DNA of 64,000 nt, taken from contig OU612070.1 in NCBI GenBank assembly GCA_914767715.1, positions 20,822,025 through 20,886,024 on the forward strand, written 5' to 3'. Each line of letters starts with the position of its first letter. The stretch's first letter is position 1. Positions 35,501-50,000 of the stretch are shown here, one piece after another. This DNA is from Membranipora membranacea (taxonomy: Eukaryota > Bryozoa > Gymnolaemata > Cheilostomatida > Membraniporidae). The notes below the pieces were generated by a model that searched no databases, was not told where the DNA came from, and saw only the letters and a list, made by a program, of their open reading frames with translations. Both the position numbers and the translations under genes were made by a program.

Positions 35501-38500
35501 CCAGTTAATCGGAGGATCCCAATATTCTGCAGTTCGAATAAGGCCAATAAGGGCTTGAAGTGGTCGGAGTTAGATAAGAATGCAACAGAGTTTTAATTTT
35601 TCAATGCTGCCGTTTGGCATGTTTTTTTTTGGCAAAAGTGGACGTCGTTAAAGTTGGCGCTGACGGAGAACGGAGACCCGCAGAGACAAACGGACTTCAG
35701 ATTTGAGACGAGCAGGAGTTGCTCCTCCTTATGAGGTAGGTTAAAAGCAAATCTATTTTTTGACCCGAGCGAAAAAAAACCATGATACCCTCCCTTGGTA
35801 TAATTTTTGAAATTTGAAGTCAGCGTAATTACCAACCAGTTAATCGGAGGATCCCAATATTCTGCAGTTTGAATAAGGCCAATAAGGGCTTGAAGTGGTC
35901 GGAGTTAGATAAGAATGCAACAGAGTTTTAATTTTTCAATGCTGCCGTTTGGCATGTTTTTTTTTGGCAAAAGTGGACGTCGTTAAAGTTGGCGCTGACG
36001 GAGAACGGAGACCCGCAGAGACAAACGGACTTCAGATTTGAGACGAGCAGGAGTTGCTCCTCCTTATGAGGTAGGTTAAAAGCAAATCTATTTTTTGACC
36101 CGAGCGAAAAAAAACCATGATACCCTCCCTTGGTATAATTTTTGAAATTTCAAGTCAGCGTAATTACCAACCAGTTAATCGGAGGATCCCAATATTCTGC
36201 AGTTTGAATAAGGCCAATAAGGGCTTGAAGTGGTCGGAGTTAGATAAGAATGCAACAGAGTTTTAATTTTTCAATGCTGCCGTTTGGCATGTTTTTTTTT
36301 GGCAAAAGTGGACGTCGTTAAAGTTGGCGCTGACGGAGAACGGAGACCCGCAGAGACAAACGGACTTCAGATTTGAGACGAGCAGGAGTTGCTCCTCCTT
36401 ATGAGGTAGGTTAAAAGCAAATCTATTTTTTGACCCGAGCGAAAAAAACCCATGATACCCTCCCTTGGTATAATTTTTGAAATTTCAAGTCAGCGTAATT
36501 ACCAACCAGTTAATCGGAGGATCCCAATATTCTGCAGTTTGAATAAGGCCAATAAGGGCTTGAAGTGGTCGGAGTTAGATAAGAATGCAACAGAGTTTTA
36601 ATTTTTCAATGCTGCCGTTTGGCATGTTTTTTTTTGGCAAAAGTGGACGTCGTTAAAGTTGGCGCTGACGGAGAACGGAGACCCGCAGAGACAAACGGAC
36701 TTCAGATTTGAGACGAGCAGGAGTTGCTCCTCCTTATGAGGTAGGTTAAAAGCAAATCTATTTTTTGACCCGAGCGAAAAAAAACCATGATACCCTCCCT
36801 TGGTATAATTTTTGAAATTTCAAGTCAGCGTAATTACCAACCAGTTAATCGGAGGATCCCAATATTCTGCAGTTTGAATAAGGCCAATAAGGGCTTGAAG
36901 TGGTCGGAGTTAGATAAGAATGCAACAGAGTTTTAATTTTTCAATGCTGCCGTTTGGCATGTTTTTTTTTGGCAAAAGTGGACGTCGTTAAAGTTGGCGC
37001 TGACGGAGAACGGAGACCCGCAGAGACAAACGGACTTCAGATTTGAGACGAGCAGGAGTTGCTCCTCCTTATGAGGTAGGTTAAAAGCAAATCTATTTTT
37101 TGACCCGAGCGAAAAAAAAACCATGATACCCTCCCTTGGTATAATTTTTGAAATTTCAAGTCAGCGTAATTACCAACCAGTTAATCGGAGGATCCCAATA
37201 TTCTGCAGTTTGAATAAGGCCAATAAGGGCTTGAAGTGGTCAGAGTTAGATAAGAATGCAACAGAGTTTTAATTTTTCAATGCTGCCGTTTGGCATGTTT
37301 TTTTTTGGCAAAAGTGGACGTCGTTAAAGTTGGCGCTGACGGAGAACGGAGACCCGCAGAGACAAACGGACTTCAGATTTGAGACGAGCAGGAGTTGCTC
37401 CTCCTTATGAGGTAGGTTAAAAGCAAATCTATTTTTTGACCCGAGCGAAAAAAAACCATGATACCCTCCCATGGTATAATTTTTGAAATTTCAAGTCAGC
37501 GTAATTACCAACCAGTTAATCGGAGGATCCCAATATTCTGCAGTTTGAATAAGGCCAATAAGGGCTTGAAGTGGTCAGAGTTAGATAAGAATGCAACAGA
37601 GTTTTAATTTTTCAATGCTGCCGTTTGGCATGTTTTTTTTTGGCAAAAGTGGACGTCGTTAAAGTTGGCGCTGACGGAGAACGGAGACCCGCAGAGACAA
37701 ACGGACTTCAGATTTGAGACGAGCAGGAGTTGCTCCTCCTTATGAGGTAGGTTAAAAGCAAATCTATTTTTTGACCCGAGCGAAAAAAAACCATGATACC
37801 CTCCCTTGGTATAATTTTTGAAATTTCAAGTCAGCGTAATTACCAACCAGTTAATCGGAGGATCCCAATATTCTGCAGTTTGAATAAGGCCAATAAGGGC
37901 TTGAAGTGGTCGGAGTTAGATAAGAATGCAACAGAGTTTTAATTTTTCAATGCTGCCGTTTGGCATGTTTTTTTTTGGCAAAAGCGGACGTCGTTAAAGT
38001 TGGCGCTGACGGAGAACGGAGACCCGCAGAGACAAACGGACTTCAGATTTGAGACGAGCAGGAGTTGCTCCTCCTTATGAGGTAGGTTAAAAGCAAATCT
38101 ATTTTTTGACCCGAGCGAAAAAAAACCATGATACCCTCCCTTGGTATAATTTTTGAAATTTCAAGTCAGCGTAATTACCAACCAGTTAATCGGAGGATCC
38201 CAATATTCTGCAGTTTGAATAAGGCCAATAAGGGCTTGAAGTGGTCGGAGTTAGATAAGAATGCAACAGAGTTTTAATTTTTCAATGCTGCCGTTTGGCA
38301 TGTTTTTTTTTGGCAAAAGTGGACGTCGTTAAAGTTGGCGCTGACGGAGAACGGAGACCCGCAGAGACAAACGGACTTCAGATTTGAGACGAGCAGGAGT
38401 TGCTCCTCCTTATGAGGTAGGTTAAAAGCAAATCTATTTTTTGACCCGAGCGAAAAAAAACCATGATACCCTCCCTTGGTATAATTTTTGAAATTTCAAG

Positions 38501-41500
38501 TCAGCGTAATTACCAACCAGTTAATCGGAGGATCCCAATATTCTGCAGTTTGAATAAGGCCAATAAGGGCTTGAAGTGGTCGGAGTTAGATAAGAATGCA
38601 ACAGAGTTTTAATTTTTCAATGCTGCCGTTTGGCATGTTTTTTTTTGGCAAAAGTGGACGTCGTTAAAGTTGGCGCTGACGGAGAACGGAGACCCGCAGA
38701 GACAAACGGACTTCAGATTTGAGACGAGCAGGAGTTGCTCCTCCTTATGAGGTAGGTTAAAAGCAAATCTATTTTTTGACCCGAGCGAAAAAAAACCATG
38801 ATACCCTCCCTTGGTATAATTTTTGAAATTTCAAGTCAGCGTAATTACCAACCAGTTAATCGGAGGATCCCAATATTCTGCAGTTTGAATAAGGCCAATA
38901 AGGGCTTGAAGTGGTCGGAGTTAGATAAGAATGCAACAGAGTTTTAATTTTTCAATGCTGCCGTTTGGCATGTTTTTTTTTGGCAAAAGTGGACGTCGTT
39001 AAAGTTGGCGCTGACGGAGAACGGAGACCCGCAGAGACAAACGGACTTCAGATTTGAGACGAGCAGGAGTTGCTCCTCCTTATGAGGTAGGTTAAAAGCA
39101 AATCTATTTTTTGACCCGAGCGAAAAAAAACCATGATACCCTCCCTTGGTATAATTTTTGAAATTTCAAGTCAGCGTAATTACCAACCAGTTAATCGGAG
39201 GATCCCAATATTCTGCAGTTTGAATAAGGCCAATAAGGGCTTGAAGTGGTCGGAGTTAGATAAGAATGCAACAGAGTTTTAATTTTTCAATGCTGCCGTT
39301 TGGCATGTTTTTTTTTGGCAAAAGTGGACGTCGTTAAAGTTGGCGCTGACGGAGAACGGAGACCCGCAGAGACAAACGGACTTCAGATTTGAGACGAGCA
39401 GGAGTTGCTCCTCCTTATGAGGTAGGTTAAAAGCAAATCTATTTTTTGACCCGAGCGAAAAAAAACCATGATACCCTCCCTTGGTATAATTTTTGAAATT
39501 TCAAGTCAGCGTAATTACCAACCAGTTAATCGGAGGATCCCAATATTCTGCAGTTTGAATAAGGCCAATAAGGGCTTGAAGTGGTTGGAGTTAGATAAGA
39601 ATGCAACAGAGTTTTAATTTTTCAATGCTGCCGTTTGGCATGTTTTTTTTTGGCAAAAGTGGACGTCGTTAAAGTTGGCGCTGACGGAGAACGGAGACCC
39701 GCAGAGACAAACGGACTTCAGATTTGAGACGAGCAGGAGTTGCTCCTCCTTATGAGGTAGGTTAAAAGCAAATCTATTTTTTGACCCGAGCGAAAAAAAA
39801 CCATGATACCCTCCCTTGGTATAATTTTTGAAATTTCAAGTCAGCGTAATTACCAACCAGTTAATCGGAGGATCCCAATATTCTGCAGTTTGAATAAGGC
39901 CAATAAGGGCTTGAAGTGGTCGGAGTTAGATAAGAATGCAACAGAGTTTTAATTTTTCAATGCTGCCGTTTGGCATGTTTTTTTTTGGCAAAAGTGGACG
40001 TCGTTAAAGTTGGCGCTGACGGAGAACGGAGACCCGCAGAGACAAACGGACTTCAGATTTGAGACGAGCAGGAGTTGCTCCTCCTTATGAGGTAGGTTAA
40101 AAGCAAATCTATTTTTTGACCCGAGCGAAAAAAAACCATGATACCCTCCCTTGGTATAATTTTTGAAATTTCAAGTCAGCGTAATTACCAACCAGTTAAT
40201 CGGAGGATCCCAATATTCTGCAGTTTGAATAAGGCCAATAAGGGCTTGGAGTGGTCGGAGTTAGATAAGAATCCAACAGAGTTTTAATTTTTCAATGCTG
40301 CCGTTTGGCATGTTTTTTTTTGGCAAAAGTGGACGTCGTTAAAGTTGGCGCTGACGGAGAACGGAGACCCGCAGAGACAAACGGACTTCAGATTTGAGAC
40401 GAGCAGGAGTTGCTCCTCCTTATGAGGTAGGTTAAAAGCAAATCTATTTTTTGACCCGAGCGAAAAAAAACCATGATACCCTCCCTTGGTATAATTTTTG
40501 AAATTTCAAGTCAGCGTAATTACCAACCAGTTAATCGGAGGATCCCAATATTCTGCAGTTTGAATAAGGCCAATAAGGGTTTGAAGTGGTCGGAGTTAGA
40601 TAAGAATGCAACAGAGTTTTAATTTTTCAATGCTGCCGTTTGGCATGTTTTTATTTGGCAAAAGTGGACGTCGTTAAAGTTGGCGCTGACGGAGAACGGA
40701 GACCCGCAGAGACAAACGGACTTCAGATTTGAGACGAGCAGGAGTTGCTCCTCCTTATGAGGTAGGTTAAAAGCAAATCTATTTTTTGACCCGAGCGAAA
40801 AAAAACCATGATACCCTCCCTTGGTATAATTTTTGAAATTTCAAGTCAGCGTAATTACCAACCAGTTAATCGGAGGATCCCAATATTCTGCAGTTTGAAT
40901 AAGGCCAATAAGGGCTTGAAGTGGTCGGAGTTAGATAAGAATCCAACAGAGTTTTAGTTTTTCAATGCTGCCGTTTGGCATGTTTTTTTGTGGCAAAAGT
41001 GGACGTCGTTAAAGTTGGCGCTGACGGAGAACGGAGACCCGCAGAGACAAACGGACTTCAGATTTGAGACGAGCAGGAGTTGCTCCTCCTTATGAGGTAG
41101 GTTAAAAGCAAATCTATTTTTTGACCCGAGCGAAAAAAAACCATGATACCCTCCCTTGGTATAATTTTTGAAATTTCAAGTCAGCGTAATTACCAACCAG
41201 TTAATCGGAGGATCCCAATATTCTGCAGTTTGAATAAGGCCAATAAGGGCTTGAAGTGGTCGGAGTTAGATAAGAATGCAACAGAGTTTTAATTTTTCAA
41301 TGCTGCCGTTTGGCATGTTTTTTTTTGGCAAAAGTGGACGTCGTTAAAGTTGGCGCTGACGGAGAACGGAGACCCGCAGAGACAAACGGACTTCAGATTT
41401 GAGACGAGCAGGAGTTGCTCCTCCTTATGAGGTAGGTTAAAAGCAAATCTATTTTTTGACCCGAGCGAAAAAAAACCATGATACCCTCCCTTGGTATAAT

Positions 41501-44500
41501 TTTTGAAATTTCAAGTCAGCGTAATTACCAACCAGTTAATCGGAGGATCCCAATATTCTGCAGTTTGAATAAGGCCAATAAGGGCTTGAAGTGGTCGGAG
41601 TTAGATAAGAATCCAACAGAGTTTTAATTTTTCAATGCTGCCGTTTGGCATGTTTTTTTTTGGCAAATGTGGACGTCGTTAAAGTTGGCGCTGACGGAGA
41701 ACGGAGACCCGCAGAGACAAACGGACTTCAGATTTGAGACGAGCAGGAGTTGCTCCTCCTTATGAGGTAGGTTAAAAGCAAATCTATTTTTTGACCCGAG
41801 CGAAAAAAAACCATGATACCCTCCCTTGGTATAATTTTTGAAATTTCAAGTCAGCGTAATTACCAACCAGTTAATCGGAGGATCCCAATATTCTGCAGTT
41901 TGAATAAGGCCAATAAGGGCTTGAAGTGGTCGGAGTTAGATAAGAATGCAACAGAGTTTTAATTTTTCAATGCTGCCGTTTGGCATGTTTTTTTTTGGCA
42001 AAAGTGGACGTCGTTAAAGTTGGCGCTGACGGAGAACGGAGACCCGCAGAGACAAACGGACTTCAGATTTGAGACGAGCAGGAGTTGCTCCTCCTTATGA
42101 GGTAGGTTAAAAGCAAATCTATTTTTTGACCCGAGCGAAAAAAAACCATGATACCCTCCCTTGGTATAATTTTTGAAATTTCAAGTCAGCGTAATTACCA
42201 ACCAGTTAATCGGAGGATCCCAATATTCTGCAGTTTGAATAAGGCCAATAAGGGCTTGAAGTGGTCGGAGTTAGATAAGAATGCAACAGAGTTTTAATTT
42301 TTCAATGCTGCCGTTTGGCATGTTTTTTTTTTGGCAAAAGTGGACGTCGTTAAAGTTGGCGCTGACGGAGAACGGAGACCCGCAGAGACAAACGGACTTC
42401 AGATTTGAGACGAGCAGGAGTTGCTCCTCCTTATGAGGTAGGTTAAAAGCAAATCTATTTTTTGACCCGAGCGAAAAAAAACCATGATACCCTCCCTTGG
42501 TATAATTTTTGAAATTTCAAGTCAGCGTAATTACCAACCAGTTAATCGGAGGATCCCAATATTCTGCAGTTTGAATAAGGCCAATAAGGGCTTGAAGTGG
42601 TCGGAGTTAGATAAGAATGCAACAGAGTTTTAATTTTTCAATGCTGCCGTTTGGCATGTTTTTTTTTGGCAAAAGTGGACGTCGTCAAAGTTGGCGCTGA
42701 CGGAGAACGGAGACCCGCAGAGACAAACGGACTTCAGATTTGAGACGAGCAGGAGTTGCTCCTCCTTATGAGGTAGGTTAAAAGCAAATCTATTTTTTGA
42801 CCCGAGCGAAAAAAAACCATGATACCCTCCCTTGGTATAATTTTTGAAATTTCAAGTCAGCGTAATTACCAACCAGTTAATCGGAGGATCCCAATATTCT
42901 GCAGTTTGAATAAGGCCAATAAGGGCTTGAAGTGGTCGGAGTTAGATAAGAATCCAACAGAGTTTTAATTTTTCAATGCTGCCGTTTGGCATGTTTTTTT
43001 TTGGCAAAAGTGGACGTCGTTAAAGTTGGCGCTGACGGAGAACGGAGACCCGCAGAGACAAACGGACTTCAGATTTGAGACGAGCAGGAGTTGCTCCTCC
43101 TTATGAGGTAGGTTAAAAGCAAATCTATTTTTTGACCCGAGCGAAAAAAAACCATGATACCCTCCCTTGGTATAATTTTTGAAATTTCAAGTCAGCGTAA
43201 TTACCAACCAGTTAATCGGAGGATCCCAATATTCTGCAGTTTGAATAAGGCCAATAAGGGCTTGAAGTGGTCGGAGTTAGATAAGAATCCAACAGAGTTT
43301 TAATTTTTCAATGCTGCCGTTTGGCATGTTTTTTTTTGGCAAAAGTGGACGTCGTTAAAGTTGGCGCTGACGGAGAACGGAGACCCGCAGAGACAAACGG
43401 ACTTCAGATTTGAGACGAGCAGGGGTTGCTCCTCTTTATGAGGTAGGTTAAAAGCAAATCTATTTTTTGACCCGAGCGAAAAAAAACCATGATACCCTCC
43501 CTTGGTATAATTTTTGAAATTTCAAGTCAGCGTAATTACCAACCAGTTAATCGGAGGATCCCAATATTCTGCAGTTTGAATAAGGCCAATAAGGGCTTGA
43601 AGTGGTCGGAGTTAGATAAGAATCCAACAGAGTTTTAATTTTTCAATGCTGCCGTTTGGCATGTTTTTTTTGGCAAAAGTGGACGTCGTTAAAGTTGGCG
43701 CTGACGGAGAACGGAGACCCGCAGAGACAAACGGACTTCAGATTTGAGACGAGCAGGAGTTGCTCCTCCTTATGAGGTAGGTTAAAAGCAAATCTATTTT
43801 TTGACCCGAGCGAAAAAAAACCATGATACCCTCCCTTGGTATAATTTTTGAAATTTCAAGTCAGCGTAATTACCAACCAGTTAATCGGAGGATCCCAATA
43901 TTCTGCAGTTTGAATAAGGCCAATAAGGGCTTGAAGTGGTCGGAGTTAGATAAGAATGCAACAGAGTTTTAATTTTTCAATGCTGCCGTTTGGCATGTTT
44001 TTTTTTGGCAAAAGTGGACGTCGTTAAAGTTGGCGCTGACGGAGAACGGAGACCCGCAGAGACAAACGGACTTCAGATTTGAGACGAGCAGGAGTTGCTC
44101 CTCCTTATGAGGTAGGTTAAAAGCAAATCTATTTTTTGACCCGAGCGAAAAAAAACCATGATACCCTCCCTTGGTATAATTTTTGAAATTTCAAGTCAGC
44201 GTAATTACCAACCAGTTAATCGGAGGATCCCAATATTCTGCAGTTTGAATAAGGCCAATAAGGGCTTGAAGTGGTCGGAGTTAGATAAGAATCCAACAGA
44301 GTTTTAATTTTTCAATGCTGCCGTTTGGCATTTTTTTTTTTGGCAAAAGTGGACGTCGTTAAAGTTGGCGCTGACGGAGAACGGAGACCCGCAGAGACAA
44401 ACGGACTTCAGATTTGAGACGAGCAGGAGTTGCTCCTCCTTATGAGGTAGGTTAAAAGCAAATCTATTTTTTGACCCGAGCGAAAAAAAACCATGATACC

Positions 44501-47009
44501 CTCCCTTGGTATAATTTTTGAAATTTCAAGTCAGCGTAATTACCAACCAGTTAATCGGAGGATCCCAATATTCTGCAGTTTGAATAAGGCCAATAAGGGC
44601 TTGAAGTGGTCGGAGTTAGATAAGAATCCAACAGAGTTTTAATTTTTCAATGCTGCCGTTTGGCATGTTTTTTTTTTGGCAAAAGTGGACGTCGTTAAAG
44701 TTGGCGCTGACGGAGAACGGAGACCCGCAGAGACAAACGGACTTTAGATTTGAGACGAGCAGGAGTTGCTCCTCCTTATGAGGTAGGTTAAAAGCAAATC
44801 TATTTTTTGACCCGAGCGAAAAAAAACCATGATACCCTCCCTTGGTATAATTTTTGAAATTTCAAGTCAGCGTAATTACCAACCAGTTAATCGGAGGATC
44901 CCAATATTCTGCAGTTTGAATAAGGCCAATAAGGGCTTGAAGTGGTCGGAGTTAGATAAGAATGCAACAGAGTTTTAATTTTTCAATGCTGCCGTTTGGC
45001 ATGTTTTTTTTTGGCAAAAGTGGACGTCGTTAAAGTTGGCGCTGACGGAGAACGGAGACCCGCAGAGACAAACGGACTTCAGATTTGAGACGAGCAGGAG
45101 TTGCTCCTCCTTATGAGGTAGGTTAAAAGCAAATCTATTTTTTGACCCGAGCGAAAAAAAACCATGATACCCTCCCTTGGTATAATTTTTGAAATTTCAA
45201 GTCAGCGTAATTACCAACCAGTTAATCGGAGGATCCCAATATTCTGCAGTTTGAATAAGGCCAATAAGGGCTTGAAGTGGTCGGAGTTAGATAAGAATGC
45301 AACAGAGTTTTAATTTTTCAATGCTGCCGTTTGGCATGTTTTTTTTGGGCAAAAGTGGACGTCGTTAAAGTTGGCGCTGACGGAGAACGGAGACCCGCAG
45401 AGACAAACGGACTTCAGATTTGAGACGAGCAGGAGTTGCTCCTCCTTATGAGGTAGGTTAAAAGCAAATCTATTTTTTGACCCGAGCGAAAAAAAACCAT
45501 GATACCCTCCCTTGGTATAATTTTTGAAATTTCAAGTCAGCGTAATTACCAACCAGTTAATCGGAGGATCCCAATATTCTGCAGTTTGAATAAGGCCAAT
45601 AAGGGCTTGAAGTGGTCGGAGTTAGATAAGAATCCAACAGAGTTTTAATTTTTCACTGCTGCCGTTTGGCATGTTTTTTTTGGCAAAAGTGGACGTCGTT
45701 AAAGTTGGCGCTGACGGAGAACGGAGACCCGCAGAGACAAACGGACTTCAGATTTGAGACGAGCAGGAGTTGCTCCTCCTTATGAGGTAGGTTAAAAGCA
45801 AATCTATTTTTTGACCCGAGCGAAAAAAAACCATGATACCCTCCCTTGGTATAATTTTTGAAATTTCAAGTCAGCGTAATTACCAACCAGTTAATCGGAG
45901 GATCCCAATATTCTGCAGTTTGAATAAGGCCAATAAGGGCTTGAAGTGGTCGGAGTTAGATAAGAATGCAACAGAGTTTTAATTTTTCAATGCTGCCGTT
46001 TGGCATGTTTTTTTTTGGCAAAAGTGGACGTCGTTAAAGTTGGCGCTGACGGAGAACGGAGACCCGCAGAGACAAACGGACTTCAGATTTGAGACGAGCA
46101 GGAGTTGCTCCTCCTTATGAGGTAGGTTAAAAGCAAATCTATTTTTTGACCCGAGCGAAAAAAAACCATGATACCCTCCCTTGGTATAATTTTTGAAATT
46201 TCAAGTCAGCGTAATTACCAACCAGTTAATCGGAGGATCCCAATATTCTGCAGTTTGAATAAGGCCAATAAGGGCTTGAAGTGGTCGGAGTTAGATAAGA
46301 ATCCAACAGAGTTTTAATTTTTCAATGCTGCCGTTTGGCATGTTTTTTTTTGGCAAAAGTGGACGTCGTTAAAGTTGGCGCTGACGGAGAACGGAGACCC
46401 GCAGAGACAAACGGATTTCAGATTTGAGACGAGCAGGAGTTGCTCCTCCTTATGAGGTAGGTTAAAAGCAAATCTATTTTTTGACCCGAGCGAAAAAAAA
46501 CCATGATACCCTCCCTTGGTATAATTTTTGAAATTTCAAGTCAGCGTAATTACCAACCAGTTAATCGGAGGATCCCAATATTCTGCAGTTTGAATAAGGC
46601 CAATAAGGGCTTGAAGTGGTCGGAGTTAGATAAGAATCCAACAGAGTTTTAATTTTTCAATGCTGCCGTTTGGCATGTTTTTTTTTTGGCAAAAGTGGAC
46701 GTCGTTAAAGTTGGCGCTGACGGAGAACGGAGACCCGCAGAGACAAACGGACTTCAGATTTGAGACGAGCAGGAGTTGCTCCTCCTTATGAGGTAGGTTA
46801 AAAGCAAATCTATTTTTTGACCCGAGCGAAAAAAAACCATGATACCCTCCCTTGGTATAATTTTTGAAATTTCAAGTCAGCGTAATTACCAACCAGTTAA
46901 TCGGAGGATCCCAATATTCTGCAGTTTGAATAAGGCCAATAAGGGCTTGAAGTGGTCGGAGTTAGATAAGAATCCAACAGAGTTTTAATTTTTCAATGCT
47001 GCCTTTTGG

Positions 47010-50000
47010 CATGTTTTTTTTTGGCAAAAGTGGACGTCGTTAAAGTTGGCGCTGACGGAGAACGGAGACCCGCAGAGACAAACGGACTTCAGATTTGAGA
47101 CGAGCAGGAGTTGCTCCTCCTTATGAGGTAGGTTAAAAGCAAATCTATTTTTTGACCCGAGCGAAAAAAAACCATGATACCCTCCCTTGGTATAATTTTT
47201 GAAATTTCAAGTCAGCGTAATTACCAACCAGTTAATCGGAGGATCCCAATATTCTGCAGTTTGAATAAGGCCAATAAGGGCTTGAAGTGGTCGGAGTTAG
47301 ATAAGAATGCAACAGAGTTTTAATTTTTCAATGCTGCCGTTTGGCATGTTTTTTTTTGGCAAAAGTGGACGTCGTTAAAGTTGGCGCTGACGGAGAACGG
47401 AGACCCGCAGAGACAAACGGACTTCAGATTTGAGACGAGCAGGAGTTGCTCCTCCTTATGAGGTAGGTTAAAAGCAAATCTATTTTTTGACCCGAGCGAA
47501 AAAAAACCATGATACCCTCCCTTGGTATAATTTTTGAAATTTCAAGTCAGCGTAATTACCAACCAGTTAATCGGAGGATCCCAATATTCTGCAGTTTGAA
47601 TAAGGCCAATAAGGGCTTGAAGTGGTCGGAGTTAGATAAGAATCCAACAGAGTTTTAATTTTTCAATGCTGCCGTTTGGCATGTTTTTTTTTGGCAAAAG
47701 TGGACGTCGTTAAAGTTGGCGCTGACGGAGAACGGAGACCCGCAGAGACAAACGGACTTCAGATTTGAGACGAGCAGGAGTTGCTCCTCCTTATGAGGTA
47801 GGTTAAAAGCAAATCTATTTTTTGACCCGAGCGAAAAAAACCATGATACCCTCCCTTGGTATAATTTTTGAAATTTCAAGTCAGCGTAATTACCAACCAG
47901 TTAATCGGAGGATCCCAATATTCTGCAGTTTGAATAAGGCCAATAAGGGCTTGAAGTGGTCGGAGTTAGATAAGAATGCAACAGAGTTTTAATTTGTCAA
48001 TGCTGCCGTTTGGCATGTTTTTTTTTGGCAAAAGTGGACGTCGTTAAAGTTTGCGCTGACGGAGAACGGAGACCCGCAGAGACAAACGGACTTCAGATTT
48101 GAGACGAGCAGGAGTTGCTCCTCCTTATGAGGTAGGTTAAAAGCAAATCTATTTTTTGACCCGAGCGAAAAAAAACCATGATACCCTCCCTTGGTATAAT
48201 TTTTGAAATTTCAAGTCAGCGTAATTACCAACCAGTTAATCGGAGGATCCCAATATTCTGCAGTTTGAATAAGGCCAATAAGGGCTTGAAGTGGTCGGAG
48301 TTAGATAAGAATCCAACAGAGTTTTAATTTTTCAATGCTGCCGTTTGGCATGTTTTTTTTTGGCAAAAGTGGACGTCGTTAAAGTTGGCGCTGACGGAGA
48401 ACGGAGACCCGCAGAGACAAACGGACTTCAGATTTGAGACGAGCAGGAGTTGCTCCTCCTTATGAGGTAGGTTAAAAGCAAATCTATTTTTTGACCCGAG
48501 CGAAAAAAAAAACCATGATACCCTCCCTTGGTATAATTTTTGAAATTTCAAGTCAGCGTAATTACCAACCAGTTAATCGGAGGATCCCAATATTCTGCAG
48601 TTTGAATAAGGCCAATAAGGGCTTGAAGTGGTCGGAGTTAGATAAGAATGCAACAGAGTTTTAATTTTTCAATGCTGCCGTTTGGCATGTTTTTTTTTGG
48701 CAAAAGTGGACGTCGTTAAAGTTGGCGCTGACGGAGAACGGAGACCCGCAGAGACAAACGGACTTCAGATTTGAGATGAGCAGGAGTTGCTCCTCCTTAT
48801 GAGGTAGGTTAAAAGCAAATCTATTTTTTGACCCGAGCGAAAAAAAACCATGATACCCTCCCTTGGTATAATTTTTGAAATTTCAAGTCAGCGTAATTAC
48901 CAACCAGTTAATCGGAGGATCGCAATATTCTGCAGTTTGAATAAGGCCAATAAGGGCTTGAAGTGGTCGGAGTTAGATAAGAATGCAACAGAGTTTTAAT
49001 TTTTCAATGCTGCCGTTTGGCATGTTTTTTTTTGGCAAAAGTGGACGTCGTTAAAGTTGGCGCTGACGGAGAACGGAGACCCGCAGAGACAAACGGACTT
49101 CAGATTTGAGACGAGCAGGAGTTGCTCCTCCTTATGAGGTAGGTTAAAAGCAAATCTATTTTTTGACCCGAGCGAAAAAAAACCATGATACCCTCCCTTG
49201 GTATAATTTTTGAAATTTCAAGTCAGCGTAATTACCAACCAGTTAATCGGAGGATCCCAATATTCTGCAGTTTGAATAAGGCCAATAAGGGCTTGAAGTG
49301 GTCGGAGTTAGATAAGAATGCAACAGAGTTTTAATTTTTCAATGCTGCCGTTTGGCATGTTTTTTTTTGGCAAAAGTGGACGTCGTTAAAGTTGGCGCTG
49401 ACGGAGAACGGAGACCCGCAGAGACAAACGGACTTCAGATTTGAGACGAGCAGGAGTTGCTCCTCCTTATGAGGTAGGTTAAAAGCAAATCTATTTTTTG
49501 ACCCGAGCGAAAAAAAACCATGATACCCTCCCTTGGTATAATTTTTGAAATTTCAAGTCAGCGTAATTACCAACCAGTTAATCGGAGGATCCCAATATTC
49601 TGCAGTTTGAATAAGGCCAATAAGGGCTTGAAGTGGTCGGAGTTAGATAAGAATCCAACAGAGTTTTAATTTTTCAATGCTGCCGTTTGGCATGTCTTTT
49701 TTTGGCAAAAGTGGACGTCGTTAAAGTTGGCGCTGACGGAGAACGGAGACCCGCAGAGACAAACGGACTTCAGATTTGAGACGAGCAGGAGTTGCTCCTC
49801 CTTATGAGGTAGGTTAAAAGCAAATCTATTTTTTGACCCGAGCGAAAAAAAACCATGATACCCTCCCTTGGTATAATTTTTGAAATTTCAAGTCAGCGTA
49901 ATTACCAACCAGTTAATCGGAGGATCCCAATATTCTGCAGTTTGAATAAGGCCAATAAGGGCTTGAAGTGGTCGGAGGTAGATAAGAATGCAACAGAGTT

